Source: Polyporus tsugae
Lineage: Eukaryota > Basidiomycota > Agaricomycetes > Polyporales > Polyporaceae
DNA: 64,000 nucleotides
NCBI GenBank assembly: GCA_024305745.1
Contig: JAHRBS010000004.1
Location: forward strand, 2,604,001 to 2,668,000
Direction: 5' to 3'
The notes beneath the pieces were generated by a model. It ran no database searches. It worked only from the letters and a program-made list of their open reading frames with translations, and was not told the origin of the DNA. Positions 37,918 through 49,907 of the stretch are shown one piece after another. The position numbers were made by a program, and so were the translations under genes. The number at the start of each line of letters is the position of its first letter. The first letter of the stretch is position 1.

Positions 37918-38416
37918 GTTAAATACTGTATACGTTGTTCTTTTAAATACGCAGATCCCCATGTTTGAGCCATATGCATAGACAGCTGGGTTGACCAGCA
38001 ATTATGCAACTTGAAGGCCGTTGTTTGTCTTCGTTGTTTGTTCCCGGCCCGTCCTGTTTGTCATTGTTTGTATCCTACCGCAAATCTTCCTCTGGACTTG
38101 GCGCACATCAGGCTCAGTTTCTCTGTGCTGTTGGGCATATAAGGCCCTGGTCGGCAGTCCCAACCCCCTGCGATCAACCCAGTGTGGCTCCTGCCAAATG
38201 GCAGCCGGGTTGATTCACCCTCCAATTTGATGTGAGATTCACCCAAGTTGATCAATCCGAAGTGGTCGGCAGGAGGCTGCACGGGTTGGAATGTGCGACG
38301 GACGTGAGTCACGCATGGTTGTCACTGCCAATATAACAGTGGGATGGCGCTAAATACTGCATGGGCAGTTTTCTCGCTTGTACCTACACTGCTCTCGTAA
38401 TTCCTCATCATTCTCT
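37417..38416. other. Intergenic region between two DNA transposons
   Basis: 1 kb holding the right inverted repeat of the pogo-like element (37904-37917) and unassigned sequence up to the Harbinger-type accessory gene. TTGTTTGT-rich short repeats occur at 38030-38075. No gene recognised. Confidence 0.4.
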
Positions 38417-39717
38417 ATGGCTGTCTCTTCCGAACAAACTACGCCGGCGACTACAGATTCACAGGCACCCTCAGCGCTAGCAGCACCCATTCCGACGGCG
38501 GCCGGACAGGCCCAAGAACCAGCCGCTCCAAGCAAGAGACAGAATGCCGTTTGGACCTCAGCAAACGATGCTACCCTTGTAGACCACCTGAAGGAGGCAC
38601 GCAAGAAAGGTGGCCAGGCCGATAATGGGTGGAAGGCGTGGGTTTGGAATGAGGCCACTACACTGTTAGCTAGTGGGAAGGGTGGTCTGAAGACTTGGAA
38701 AGGGTGTCGGGATCACTACTGAAATGCGAGTCTTTGCTTTATCAGCTTATGTGGTACCTTCTCATATAGGTGCGAAGCTGGTTGGGGACTACAACACTGT
38801 CTGCTGGGTGCGGCTTGAGGCATCTGGTTTTGGTTGGGACAAGGAGACAAAGTCCGTGACTGCAACAAAGGAAGTGTGGGATATAGCCATCAGAGTATGT
38901 ATTCTTTTTGCGTGCTTGACTGCATCACATTCTCACACTCAACGGTCCCACAAAGGTGCTGCCAAGTTCCGTGGGAAGGGCTTCCCATTGTATGACGACA
39001 TCGCTGACCTTGTCGAGGGCAGGCAGGCAACGGGAAAGGGCGCCCACCGAGTGCCCGCCCAAACGCCTCCCGGGCTAGCGAACTCCACTGAAATCACTAC
39101 CCCAGCCCTGTCAGCTCCAGCGGGCTCGACATGATCTCGCTCTCGGTCTCCACAGACCGAGACACAACCGGAGGTTGACCATGGAGTGACTGATGAGCAT
39201 CGCAGCCGCAGCGCTTCTCCTGACATTGAATTTGTTCATGTACATTCGCCTTCAGATCGTCTTTCATGTGAGTAATGGTTCACGTATGTTTTAGAGCCAT
39301 GACGCCTCCCCTCATACCCCTGAAAGGGGACGCAAACGGGACACGCCGGGGTCGGATACCGCTGCTTCAAGTCAGAAGCGGCGCCGTGCTCAGTCGCCGT
39401 TGTCTCCACTCACCTCATCGTCAGCATCTCAGGCACGTCTCACGGGCCCCATCACAGTCAACAATGTTGCGGATGCTGTCGCACGAGTGGCATCTAGCCT
39501 CTCGACGTCGGCCACTGAAATTGCTACTCTGACTCATAGAAAGAAGGCTGTTCAAACGGTTGCCAATGATGACTCGCTGACCCAGGACGTACAGATCTCC
39601 GCTATGACATTGTTTACCAAGGACATTGCTGCGTGTGATAGTTACCTTGCCATTAGCAACCGTACACTGCGCAACCATTTTCTCCGCTCTCTTCTTTCCG
39701 ATGACTTGCATAAATAA
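38417..39717 (+). pseudogene. Myb/SANT-like accessory gene of a PIF/Harbinger-type element, broken
   Basis: Resembles the Myb/SANT-like second gene that PIF/Harbinger elements use to bind DNA and help the transposase. It starts MAVSSEQTTPATTDSQAP. The trihelix-like domain is readable as NAVWTSANDATLVDHLKEAR ... WNEATTLLASG ... TWKGCRDHY, continuing after an apparent intron as AKLVGDYNTVCWVRLEASGF-GWDKE and, after another intron, FRGKGFPLYDDIADLVEGRQ-ATGKGAH. A TGA at 39132-39134 interrupts an Arg/Ser stretch (ST*SRSRSPQ), where CGA would restore Arg. The first intron lacks a normal GT donor. The C-terminal part (39400-39717) is open and ends LRSLLSDDLHK. Not functional as it stands. Confidence 0.72.
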
Positions 39718-39763
39718 TTTTGTACCAGGTATTGGCAATTGTTTTTTGCCGGCTCCTCGTTCA

Positions 39764-41150
39764 TTATGGTGACCAACTTGTTGTTCGCTCGTTACAATAC
39801 CAACTTGATATCCGCTCATTCCAATACAATAATAGCATTTTGTACCACTCCTGTGCAGCGAGGTATGCTACATAGTCAGCCCACATAGCCTTGGCAACTT
39901 GATCCCTGTAGTCTGAAGCCCGCCTTGACTCGCTCGAAGAAATATCCCCACCAAAATCAGCGGCACCGGGAGCCTGAGGGATATGCTCCAGCTCCTCAAC
40001 GTCAGCATCCTTAATATCATCAGGGTCATGAACCCTAATGACATTGTGAAGGACACAAAGAGCATGAACCAACTTTGCCTGTGTGGAAACAGAGTATTCC
40101 GGCACCGCAACCATCAGTCAAAACCGCCGCTTCAGCACTCCAAAAATGTGTTCAACAACATTGCGAGCTGATGCGTGCTGGAGGTTATACAGCTCCTGGT
40201 ATGTCTTTGGCCTATGCTGTAACATTAGACCCATATATCACGCTGTAACACTCATGACATACATACTTTAGGTTAGAGGCCTTCCATTCTTTCAAATGGT
40301 ACTGCGTGCCATGGTACGGAGTAAGAAGTGAGTCGCAACCAGGAAAGCCGGCATCCGCAAGATAGCGGTTTCTGGGCTTGATCGTAAAGTCGGTGGACCG
40401 GGCGTCCTCGTACACTCGACCATCGGCAGCACTTCCTTCCCATCCAGGAAGCACATATGTGAAATGCATGTCGAAGGAGCAGGCGGTGAGGACATTTTGA
40501 CTAATGCGGCCTTTACGATTGCGATAGCGAGGAACTGCGTCGTCGGGCACGAATGCATCAATGTGAGTGCAGTCGATTACGCCCCAACATCTTCAAACCA
40601 TGGATAGAAGCGGGGTGTCTTCTGAATTTCTGGTGGGACCTGATTGTGTGGAGGAAGCTTGATATAACAGCGGTAGAAGCGGGGAGATACAAGCATATCG
40701 AGGATGTGATTGAATGCACTATTTATTGACAACATTCGGAAAAAAAATAGACAGACATATTATATTGCTCTCATATACCGTGAAACAGTGTCAGGCGACC
40801 TCTGGAAATGTTCCCTTGCCTCTCGCTGTCCCAACCCAGTCCAAGCCAACCGAAGAAAGATGGCAAGCTGCTCCTCCATAGAAACATGCTTTGTTGGTGC
40901 AAATCCGGCATACTCCTGCAGTTCCCGAAGAAGGGCTCGAAAGACATGCTTCCGCACGCCAAGGGCATCATGGATGCGATCCGGATGGGTGTCCCGATGA
41001 AGCAGCTCTTGAATGTATGCCTCGCCGGTGAGCACAGAGGTGTACATAGGTGTTTTGGTGATGTGAGGAGCGATATATGTGGTGACAATTGCTCCAGCCA
41101 GAGTAGTGAGAACAGCTGAGGTCCTGAGAGACTTCCGAAGTCAAGAGCCT
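39764..41150 (-). pseudogene. PIF/Harbinger-type DDE nuclease, broken
   Basis: Transposase with the DDE_4-type nuclease fold. The N-terminal part (about 41150-40760) reads GEAYIQELLHRDTHPDRIHD, ALGVRKHVFRALLRELQEYA, SMEEQLAIFLRLAWTGLGQR, the usual helix-turn-helix lead. Then VIDCTHIDAF (first Asp), RKGRISQNVLTACSFDMHFT, GWEGSAADGRVYEDARSTDF, YLADAGFPGCDSLLTPYHGT (second Asp), and after an intron ARNVVEHIFGVLKRRF (Glu). Breaks: one base is missing near 40590, just before VIDCTHID; a TGA at 40118-40120 sits directly after LKRRF, where Arg is expected. The C-terminal tail (VPEYSVSTQAKLVHALCVLH and onward) ends at 39764, 46 bp from the end of the plus-strand accessory gene. Confidence 0.8.
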
Positions 41151-41833
41151 GCTGACTGGAGCTGAGCCTTTATCGTACTCGACTGTATCTGAGTCATGGC
41201 GGAGAGGAAAGGCGGACCACCAATACGCGCCCGTGACCCTGACATAGCGCCACCGAAAGGTTGGCCCAGAGAAGCTCAGGCATAAATTACTAAGGAGAAA
41301 TAACACTTCATTCCTTAAGTACAGGTAAGTTCCTATCATTGTGTGCCAAAAAACAGTTCTGCAGAGCAGCTGTCAGGATTAGAGTCGAGTACTAATGATG
41401 GACTGCGCTAACGCCCAAGGCGAGTGTGACGCCAGCCTGGACGAATGTGACTAGTCAGTTACTCTCTATGACCATGGACCACTTGGCGAGCTCTCCATTG
41501 ACCTGTGCTTTCCCGGTGATCTCGGGCCCCACATCAACCCAGGTTGATCAAGGGGAGTCGTGACTATCAACCTGGGCCTAACGTCTATTTGTACAAGCCC
41601 GACCGTCGACGTCATGGACACGCTCTAACGCAACTGTCTCGGATCCTACAGAGGATGACGTCACCAACATCGAGCAACACGAGCACCTGGAATGGGACAC
41701 TGACCACTGACGTTGGCCCCACAGCGATGACAGCATTGTACAAGATGGTCAGTTCTCGGCAGACATCCCTCCCAACCTTGCGCACATAAACCCCCCGAAC
41801 CCTCCCATAACTTCTGACCCAATCAACACTGTC
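41151..41833. other. Intergenic region right of the Harbinger-type element
   Basis: 683 bp with no recognisable gene. A short palindromic region with CAACCCAGGTTGATC and TCAACCTGGGC at 41535-41577 could form a hairpin. The promoter of the following gene must lie at the right end. Confidence 0.4.
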
Positions 41834-42711
41834 ATGTCTTCTGCTACTCTCCCCACCGGCAAGTGCGTACCCAAGATATTGACTATGTTTCCTACTGAGA
41901 CTGACAGCCATTATCTATAACTGCAGGAGCGACGCTCGCTATGCTACCACTGCCGCTGTTGCTGAAACCAAAGCTTCTAATATGAGGTTGTTGAGCGAAG
42001 TTCAGCAGAACGCAGACAAGGTCTATGCTGCTGCTACCGATGCTGCACATTCTGCCGAGGTTCGTCCCGTCATGATGTGCATTATTTGCGTGGAGTGACT
42101 TGTCTGCCTATAGTTCCAGGAGCCCAAGCCTGCTTCTGCACTTGATCAGCTAGAACAAGGTCTCAGCCAGAAGACCAACACCGCTGCATTGCAAGGTGCA
42201 TACAATGTCGAGTCTGCGAAGGCAACCGCCACTGGCTACGTCGCACAGGCCAAGACCATCGCTGGTAACGTCCTCTCAACGGCACAGGTACGTCACCATG
42301 CTTCCCGCGAGGTTGACAAGCCCGCTCACGCGCCTGTATGTGTAGTCCTATGTTTCCGGCACTGGCCATGCATCCACTGGTGCGGAGAAGGGCGCAGGCA
42401 CAAGCGGCGCGGGTGCCGGCGGAATTGGTGCCACCGTGCAGGCTGCCATCGAGACGGGCAAGGAGTACCTTGCTTCCGCACAGGCCACCGCACAACCATA
42501 CATCGAGTCCGCTACCACCACTGTGCAAGTGCAAGCCGATAAAGCCAAGAGCGCAGTCTCTGGCATCCAGACCAGCTCCCCCACACCGGGAAAGCCTTCT
42601 GAGGTGGCATCAAAGACGGCCTCGTTCGAGTCGGGGCCTCACGTTGTCGGCAGCCCATACCCTGAGCCCAGCGCCGAGGGCTACCTACCGAAGAAGGTAG
42701 CGGAATTGTGA
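41834..42711 (+). CDS. Ala-rich amphipathic LEA-like protein
   Basis: I do not recognise a named family. Exon 1 is 41834-41862 (MSSATLPTGK), exon 2 starts at 41927, and two more introns (GTTCGT...TATAG and GTACGT...TGTAG) join in frame to the stop at 42709. The product is about 210 residues, rich in Ala, Thr, Ser, Gly and Lys, almost free of aromatic residues and Cys. It contains repeating amphipathic 11-mer-like stretches such as AETKASNMRLLSEVQQNADK, ATATGYVAQAKTIAGNVLST and VQAAIETGKEYLASAQATAQ. This composition is like late-embryogenesis-abundant or apolipoprotein-like stress proteins that become helical at membranes or on drying. It is the only host-like gene in the transposon block. Confidence 0.6.
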
Positions 42712-43444
42712 GACTTTTGCGGACGGACTTCGAATACATAGGAGTACTTTATGAGATTCACATAATTCGCCCAGAATTCTGTTACCTGTATCCATGTACT
42801 ATCTCGATGGAATTGTAGTAAGCAAAGTGCAAAAACATAGACCGTCCTAGCCCATGAGGATCGCGGTGGGTAAGGTTGGCTTCATCCACGGCTCACCATT
42901 GCCACGTGTGGTGACAATGTGTTACTGATGCGTGATTCTGCCGTGACAACCAGATTACCCTTCCAAAAAGGGACGGATAAGCTGGGTAGCTAGCGCTCGG
43001 ATGATGCGAAAGTCATCGCAATATTAGAATTTTGGAGGCATGGAAGTTTGGGGAAAGGATTGGTATATACATGTATGTAGTATGACCTATGTACTACATG
43101 ATGCCGCCAAAATTCCGATCCTGACCTTCAACAGAGAGAATAGGGACTAATTATAAGTTATAGCTGGACATGGCATTATGCCTGCCGAGTGCATCGTTAG
43201 GATGCCAAGTCAGGAGTAGGTAGTGTCCGAGAGTTATAAATATGTATAAAGGGCATATACAGACTGTGTTAAAGGTTGGCAGTGTCGAGATCTGCCATGA
43301 GGCTCTCTGGGAGAACCCTATGGCTGCGGTACTTCTTACCAGCCCAGGCGGCCTGCTTACCATTTAAACCTTTGCGGTAGGCATCACTAAACCTGCGCGC
43401 TCGGATAGCAAATCTGAAAACTAGTAATGAATATTATGCAAGTT
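42712..43444. other. Intergenic region
   Basis: 733 bp without a recognisable gene. A short imperfect palindrome rich in TGTAGTA/TACTACA lies at about 43067-43102. No transposon end identified. Confidence 0.4.
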
Positions 43445-45743
43445 CTAGCAAGACTGAATGCCTGACTGTCGCATGCTCTTGAGCGGAACACCGTCAAGAG
43501 CCTTGATGACATTTTGCTTGAGTGCTCGCTCGCCGGCCGCAGGGGGATATTGGCAATATTCACGCTTGCTGTATCCCCAGCATTGCTCGATCGGATTCAG
43601 CTTGCAGTGGTACTTGGGGAGGAATACAACCTTGAACCCGCATTCACGGTAAGTGGCCTCGAGGAGGGACTCGACATTCATGAAGTCAGGCTCATGAAAG
43701 AGCATGCGGCAACAGCAGCAGCGAGTCGCACCAGGAGGGCACTTGAAACCCTTGCACTCGGCGTGGACCTTAGACATATCTCCATATCCACGCTCCTCCA
43801 GGATGACTGCCATTCCCTTGAATTTCCCTGGATGTTGTGGATGATCGTCAGGGAAGTAGAGGGGCTGTTTGCATCCGTCAGAGAAGCGCGCTCCACGCAT
43901 CTGGACCTTGACCTTCTTCGGATTCCTGGACACATCTTGGACAGTGACCTCCACACCCCAATTGCTCCCGTCGCGTGGGATGCCCTTGGGAGTCTTGCGA
44001 GCTGAAGGTGCATCAGGAGGGCGCTTTGTGTGTGTCTTTGCATTGTCGTAGACGACCATGTGATCATCCTCCAAATACTCGTCCAGGATGTCCATGATTG
44101 AGTTGGCTTGCTGAAGAACCTCTTCATTGGTGAAGTATCCATCGCAATTGGCCCCGGGCTTGAAGATGACACGAGCCGAGTGAACCCCATCCTTGGATCA
44201 AAGCCATCCATGGTCCGGTGAGAAGACATCGGCAACCATCAAAGAAGCCCCCTCGCCTTTCTTGTATGGTGTGGCACTCTTGGACTTAGGCCACCAGACC
44301 CTCTTTCGCCGGTCGTTCTCATAGAAGACGGACTCATCGTGGAACCAGCCAGTGTTGCGGCGACGTCCAGGTAAGGAGTTCTCCTCATCGCCATCCTTTG
44401 TCCAGTTACGCATGTTGCATTTGAGCGTGGTCCAGGCAGGCAGGAAGACGGTCTGCCAGTAATGGACGACGTCCTCGCGCTCGTGTCCATCGGCGTACTG
44501 ACCCTTGGGCTCCAGTCTCCACCGGTATCCCAGGACCTTCATCCACCGCTGCGCAGTGGTGACAGAGATGCCCTTCTTCAGACCCCAATGTTCCATCACG
44601 TCCGGACACACAAGATAATGGACGAGATCGAGCGCACGAACATATTTTCCGATCAACTGAAGATGGAGGAGGAGGTCTTGCTCGAGGTCGGGTTTGAAGG
44701 TAAGCGGCGATTTGCGATGTACTGCTGAGCCCATTTTCGCAATGACCGTGCCCAGGACTCGTGCTTGTTCTTGTAGTAGCGCTCAGCTGTCTCTTGCGAG
44801 GATGCCATCCAGTAGGCCGCATCGGGATTGTTGGAGCGCAGGAGGTGATAATGGTAGGTGTTTAGAAAAGCGATCACACCGTGAACTCGTTCGAGCTCAA
44901 AGTGGCTGAGCTTGCAGTCCTTGTACCCTACTCCACCCTTTGGTTTGGCTGGATTAGCCTTGCCTCGGGGTGGATTCAGGAGGAGGTTGAGGTTGTCCAA
45001 CGCTCTGTCAACGCCATCCAATGATGGAGGCCTGCGAGCTGCAAGTGCTTGTAGGCGGGCAGCACGGGCACAGCGACATTCCTCAGGGGAAAGGGGGTAG
45101 GGGTGCAGAGAGGGGGGTGCAGTCGAAGAGATGGGAAGGTGCATCTGTTGCTCACCATCCGAGTCCGAGTCTAAGTCTGAGTCCGAGTCCGAGCCTGTGT
45201 CTGACCCCGAGTCCTCCAAATCCACTGACACCGGATCTTCATCCTGTAGGCCATTGACTTTGTGTGACTCCGTGAATACGACATCTTCAAGGAGGGTGTA
45301 CTGCTGTGGGTTGACATGGGGAGTTGCGGCCCGGGCAGTTGGAGTCGCGATGGTCAAATGTGGGTGTTGCTTTTCAGGTGTTGCAGGCTTAAAAGGTGTC
45401 GCATTGGATGGATAAAAAGGAGGGCTTGAATTAAGGTGTGTGTACGAATACAGGGAAGGGCTCAGAGACGTGAACGGAACAGGAGAAGACCATGGCTCCC
45501 GGAGTCTCGTCGTCGGAGGGGTAGTGAGCTCATCTGGGGGACTCTAAAATTTTGAAAGCTTTGTGAGATATTTAATCCATTATTGTCAGGGCTTACACTC
45601 ACATTCTCCTTGTCAGAGCTGTCCCTTTCCAACTCCTTGGGAGATGCACCCGGTGCTGCAAGCTTCTTTTTGGGAGACTGTGAGCCGTAGGGACTGAATG
45701 CTCCCAGGTTGCCCAAGCACCGCCATGCCTTCTTGGCAGGCAT
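43445..45743 (-). pseudogene. Tc1/IS630-like DDE transposase with a large Cys-rich insert, broken
   Basis: From 45743 (MPAKKAWRCLGNLGAFSPYG) with an intron at about 45600-45547, then a Ser/Pro-rich and Asp/Ser-rich region. HYHLLRSNNPDAAYWMASSQ leads into a helix-turn-helix part, including LGLKK-like GISVTTAQRWMKVLGYRWRL. Catalytic blocks: GWFHDESVFYEND (first Asp), HMVVYDNAKTHTK (second Asp), FLPKYHCKLNPIEQCWGYSK (Glu). Between the second Asp and the Glu there are about 152 residues, against about 34 in ordinary Tc1/mariner, including CKGFKCPPGATRCCCCRMLF. Two breaks: a frameshift near 44,700, where RRLP in one frame meets FKPDLEQDLLLHLQL in the next, and a TGA at 44198-44200 within DHGWL*SKDG, where CGA would give Arg. 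Confidence 0.75.
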
Positions 45744-48700
45744 GGTGGCGAAAAATGCACCCCAGGAGACCCTTACTGTCGTGAACAGTGCGTATAGAGT
45801 GGAGTGCAAGCAGAATCTGACCGTGGCAACTGCGTCCTGAGCTTTGGTCGCAGTACCTCTCGAGAGCACGTGGTGTCGGCGCCTTGCCATTTTCGGCACT
45901 TACCAGCGGGATGAGCGGGTCAGAACTTTGGAAAATAAACTCCTCTTCCGACAGGTCTCTAATCGCAAATCGGCTTCCGACAAAGTGTGCATATTTGTAT
46001 TCCAAGCAACATGTCGGAACTCGATTCGTACAAACCTCAAAATTCGGAAAGGAGTTCAATTTACAATGTCTGGTCACACAAAGTAACGGTCTGCTCGCGT
46101 GGCAGTGGTGAGCCGTGGATGAAGCCAACCTTATGTTGTTTAGCCACCTATTTCAAATAGGCCAGGGCTTGAGCAGACCCTCCGCCTCATTCCAGGACAT
46201 CCTTGCTTTCTCCGGGCGAGACTGCGACGGCTCATGCATTCATGGACGGGCTCACGTTATGGCGATATTTAGGCGTCGAGTTGATCCGACACACCATCGC
46301 TCTACCTCGGTCCGGAGAACGTAGTAATGTAAGGGAATTGGCATTGATCCCTCATCCCTCCGAAAGTGGGAAGTACAGACCTTTATCCGACAGCCCTTGC
46401 AACACACGAGAAAGCGTCTCTCGTGGTACGTCCTTCCTCGCATGTCACTGCATTGCATCAGAAATCCGTCCGGTACTTATCCGGACTTTCTGCTACTGAA
46501 CGCCTTGATGTCAATGGGAGCCAATTTAGCGAACTTATTCTCTGGAATCTACTGAAATCCACCTGCCTTTTATCAGTGATTTGTGATGTGGGCATCAAAG
46601 ATGCACCATGCGACACAAGCAGCATTAGGCACGTAGGAGCAGTGCGACAGCCAACCACTGAGTCGTTCTCTCGAGGTCACAATGCCCTGCCCTGAACACC
46701 CCCGGCAATTTCCAGACCCCATGCGATGACTTTCGCAACGCTGCCAGCGTTGTTGCCAGCGACGGATCAACGTCAACTCCCTCATCATCATCCCCCCCTC
46801 TGGCTCTCTCTGACTCCCAGCGAAGGTGCCTTTCTCACCCCTTCTCAACTCCCTTCTCTCGTGAGGCTGCCCCGCACTCATACCCCCACCCAAGAACGAT
46901 TTCTAAGATCTATTGGCTTGCGGTGAGTGCACCAAGGTTGCTCTCACCATCGCCCTCATACTGTTAGGTTGTGCGACATCCAATGCGGCAGTTGCAGCGT
47001 GTCCCCGCTCATCTGGGTCTGGACCATTGGGCTGAAGGCATACCTGTGGGTGACTGGTAAGTCAATGAACAACTTTTGGGGTGCTTTTTGAGGCCGCGAT
47101 GAGGGATGCGGCCCATCATCATGCAGGGCTTGGGTGAGTGTTTTCCATCACGTTGCACTACAGTCAATAGCAACTGATAGATTTTCGCAGGAGAACTGTG
47201 GTACTCTGCACGGTATGGACGATGCGCCCCTCAAGCCTTCAAGTCATAGGAAATGGTATCTTCTCCTCTCTCCTCGTCGCACGGGCTATACTAGGTACTT
47301 CATGGGGAGGTGCTGGATGGAGGTATTGGGTGGAGTTTGAGGGTGAGCAGGCCGGCGGATGGGCAGGTACAGGATCAAGGGAGGCGTGGTGCTTGACACC
47401 AATGGCGGCGGCAGGTGCTGCTAGCGCTGCTTGGTTGCTTGGTCAGGGGCCTGTCAATACGTCTGCAGTAGCCCTGCTCAGAATTGGCACTGCATGAAGT
47501 GCCAGATTACGATGAAAGGGAATATGAGGGGAATGTGTGGGTTCCGGGCAGGTTCCAACTGGATTCCGTCCCAGATCTCTCTTTCATAGGAATCTCTTAG
47601 GAACATTGACATCCCTAATAGATTCCTTTAAGATTCCTTGCCCGTTCGGCCAGAAACCTTGCCATTGGCAACCAAGTCCTACTCAGGTCGCACTTATCCG
47701 AGACTTATCTCCCCAAAATGACTTGTTATTTGCCCGGAACGGGCGTCTCAACCCAAATCTGAGTCGCAACTGCCACCTCGCCGACTCTGCTTCTTGACTT
47801 CCTACTTCACACATCAAAGCAGCATGCAGATCGTCTCCGCCTTCATCCCTTCTGTACGGAGTATGTCCCTCCCTGCCATTCTATGAGAGGCACTCGATAT
47901 TCCTATTGACGGCTTGGCTACCAGCCTTGGTGGGCAAATGGATTAGCGTCTGGGAGGTTCTCTGGTACATTCACCACCAGTCTTCATGCCGCATTCATTT
48001 GCTGATCTACCTATGGTACCATCCAGAAGTATATGCGGTCATAGGTGAGTCTCACAGTCAATCTTACGCACACATCACTTATAGTACTATTGGGTAGGTT
48101 TTCCTTGGCTATATGCGCATTGAAGGTACGTACCCTGAGCATCCGGCGTCACAGCGAAGACTAACAAATCTCACACCCATTTACAGCAATGTGAATTACG
48201 ATTGATGGCCCAGAGCCTGAGGCCCCAAACACTGGTCACGGACGGACAGTCGATGACTGGAGGCAGTTGGATTTGGGGTTGGAGTTGGGAGGTAAGCTTC
48301 CTTTTTTGTCAGTTCTCCATGGCCTTGTGGACCCCTCGATGTAGTGTACAATGGTGATGCCCTCCAATATATTTCAATTTGACCTGTCTACATTGCTCGA
48401 GAGTGTCGCTCTCAATGCTCAGATCAATAAATGAATTTGCGGGAAGGATATCGGAGCACAAGGAGCAATATTATTATACTATTGAATTTCCGAACAATGG
48501 GGGGAATTGATATTTCCACAGAGCGCAGGTTCCGGAGGATGCGGAACCTCCTTGGTATCTCCATGGGAATCTGCACGGAATACAGGGGGAATGTAGTCAT
48601 TAGTTTGAGATTCCCTGAACGCAGGGAATCTGGCTGGGATTTGTGAGGAACCTTGTGGGAATCTCTGGATCCTGTGCAAATTCCCAAAACTCGTAATCTG

Positions 48701-49373
48701 GCGCTTCACGCAGTGTGGCGTATTTTTGTAGGCGCGCATATTTCGTCCACTCGTATTTTGAGGTCACAGTCAAGTCACGATGGTGCACAATGCCTCAGGT
48801 TGTCACGCTGGGCATCACATTTGTCCACTCTTATCGTGAACACCCTGGGAGTGTCTGTGTCTGCAGTAATAATGCTACAGCATCAAGCTTGCTAAGAATG
48901 GAATGTCTTTAAGGCCTGCTGAGGGATAATATGGCGAAAGAAAGCCCCAGAGCCAGCAGCTGTGCTCGACGCGCGCAGGATTGCATGCCTGGAGACCTTT
49001 GTCCAAAGTGCCCACACGTCCTGAGGCCGCGCGGCAACCAGTCGCATGCACACCGGCTACCTTGCGACCTGCCGCGACGTCTTTGCGAGGGCCCATCAAC
49101 TTAGATGCGTGCTGGACAAGACCTGCGGGATGTACTTATATCTGCGACGCGTGTCATGAACACATTACAAACTACATATATAGTACCAGCCAAGTGTCAA
49201 GCCAAGCTTGACATTGCGCCCTTTTGGCGTAGCTGGTTCAGCAGCTGGTCTGTTCCTAAGAATCCTAACACTGTGGGACACCTCATGCCTGCAAGCACTT
49301 GCTTAACTGGGAGATGACCGCCACAATGAGAGGCAAAGGGCAAGTGTTTGATATTCTGGGAAATGAAGCCTCT
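45744..49373. other. 3.6 kb without recognisable genes
   Basis: No frame here shows a known domain or convincing splice structure. Between 47,530 and 48,700 there are many short GATTCC/GGAATC words on both strands, suggesting an old, unidentified repeat. Open frames at 46203-46499, 47198-47497 and 48431-48646 are short and look random. The right part ends at the Copia target site. Confidence 0.45.
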
Positions 49374-49378
49374 AGCTA
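49374..49378. repeat. Target-site duplication AGCTA, left copy
   Basis: AGCTA directly before the left Copia LTR; the same five bases follow the right LTR at 55686-55690. Confidence 0.95.
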
Positions 49379-49880
49379 TGATGAACTCAAGGCTGTGAGG
49401 GCAAGGGTTCCGATCTATAAGTCAAACACAAAGAGATCTTCAGTGAGTGAGTGAACGACTATATTGTAAGTTACCAAGTACCTGTAAGTCAAACACAAAG
49501 AGACTAAGGTAAAGTCAGTAATTACAAGTAAGAGAGAGGCAAGTATAGTACTTACTCTTCAGTCAGTGAGTGAACGACTGAAGAGCAGGAGCAGAGAATG
49601 CAGTCCTTATATACTACAGTAGGGAGTGCATGAGTAAGACAATGAGTAAAGGATTGTGCAATATTGCACCATAGAGTGAGTAAGCATAGAACTACCTAGA
49701 CTATTCTAGAGCAGTATGGATTGTCCAAGAAGATTCCAGACATCTCCGGACCTCTACAACAATAGTATGAGAGAGAAACCTAAATATGGTAAGTAAGATG
49801 CATAGCATTGACTAAGCGCCATGTGGTTGCATAGCCTCATATCCGGATAAGTCCGTATCCTAATAGCTCAAAGTCCAACA
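49379..49880 (-). repeat. Copia LTR, left copy (3' LTR of the element)
   Basis: 502 bp, TGATGAACTCAAGG to AGTCCAACA. A TATATAAGG promoter box on the minus strand lies at 49613-49605. It contains short internal direct repeats: AAGTCAAACACAAAGAGA occurs twice about 67 bp apart, and GAGTGAACGACT occurs twice. Confidence 0.95.
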
Positions 49881-49892
49881 CTCCCACTCAAT
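49881..49892 (-). other. Polypurine tract of the Copia element
   Basis: On the minus strand, ATTGAGTGGGAG directly precedes the TGTTGGAC start of the 3' LTR, the position expected for plus-strand DNA priming. Confidence 0.7.
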
Positions 49893-49907
49893 CCATGCAG
49901 TGATGAA

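Noticed and set aside
45130..45230. Tandem GAGTCC/GAGTCT repeat as a possible CRISPR or satellite
   Set aside because: It encodes the Ser/Asp repeat of the Tc1-like transposase and is explained by coding low complexity.
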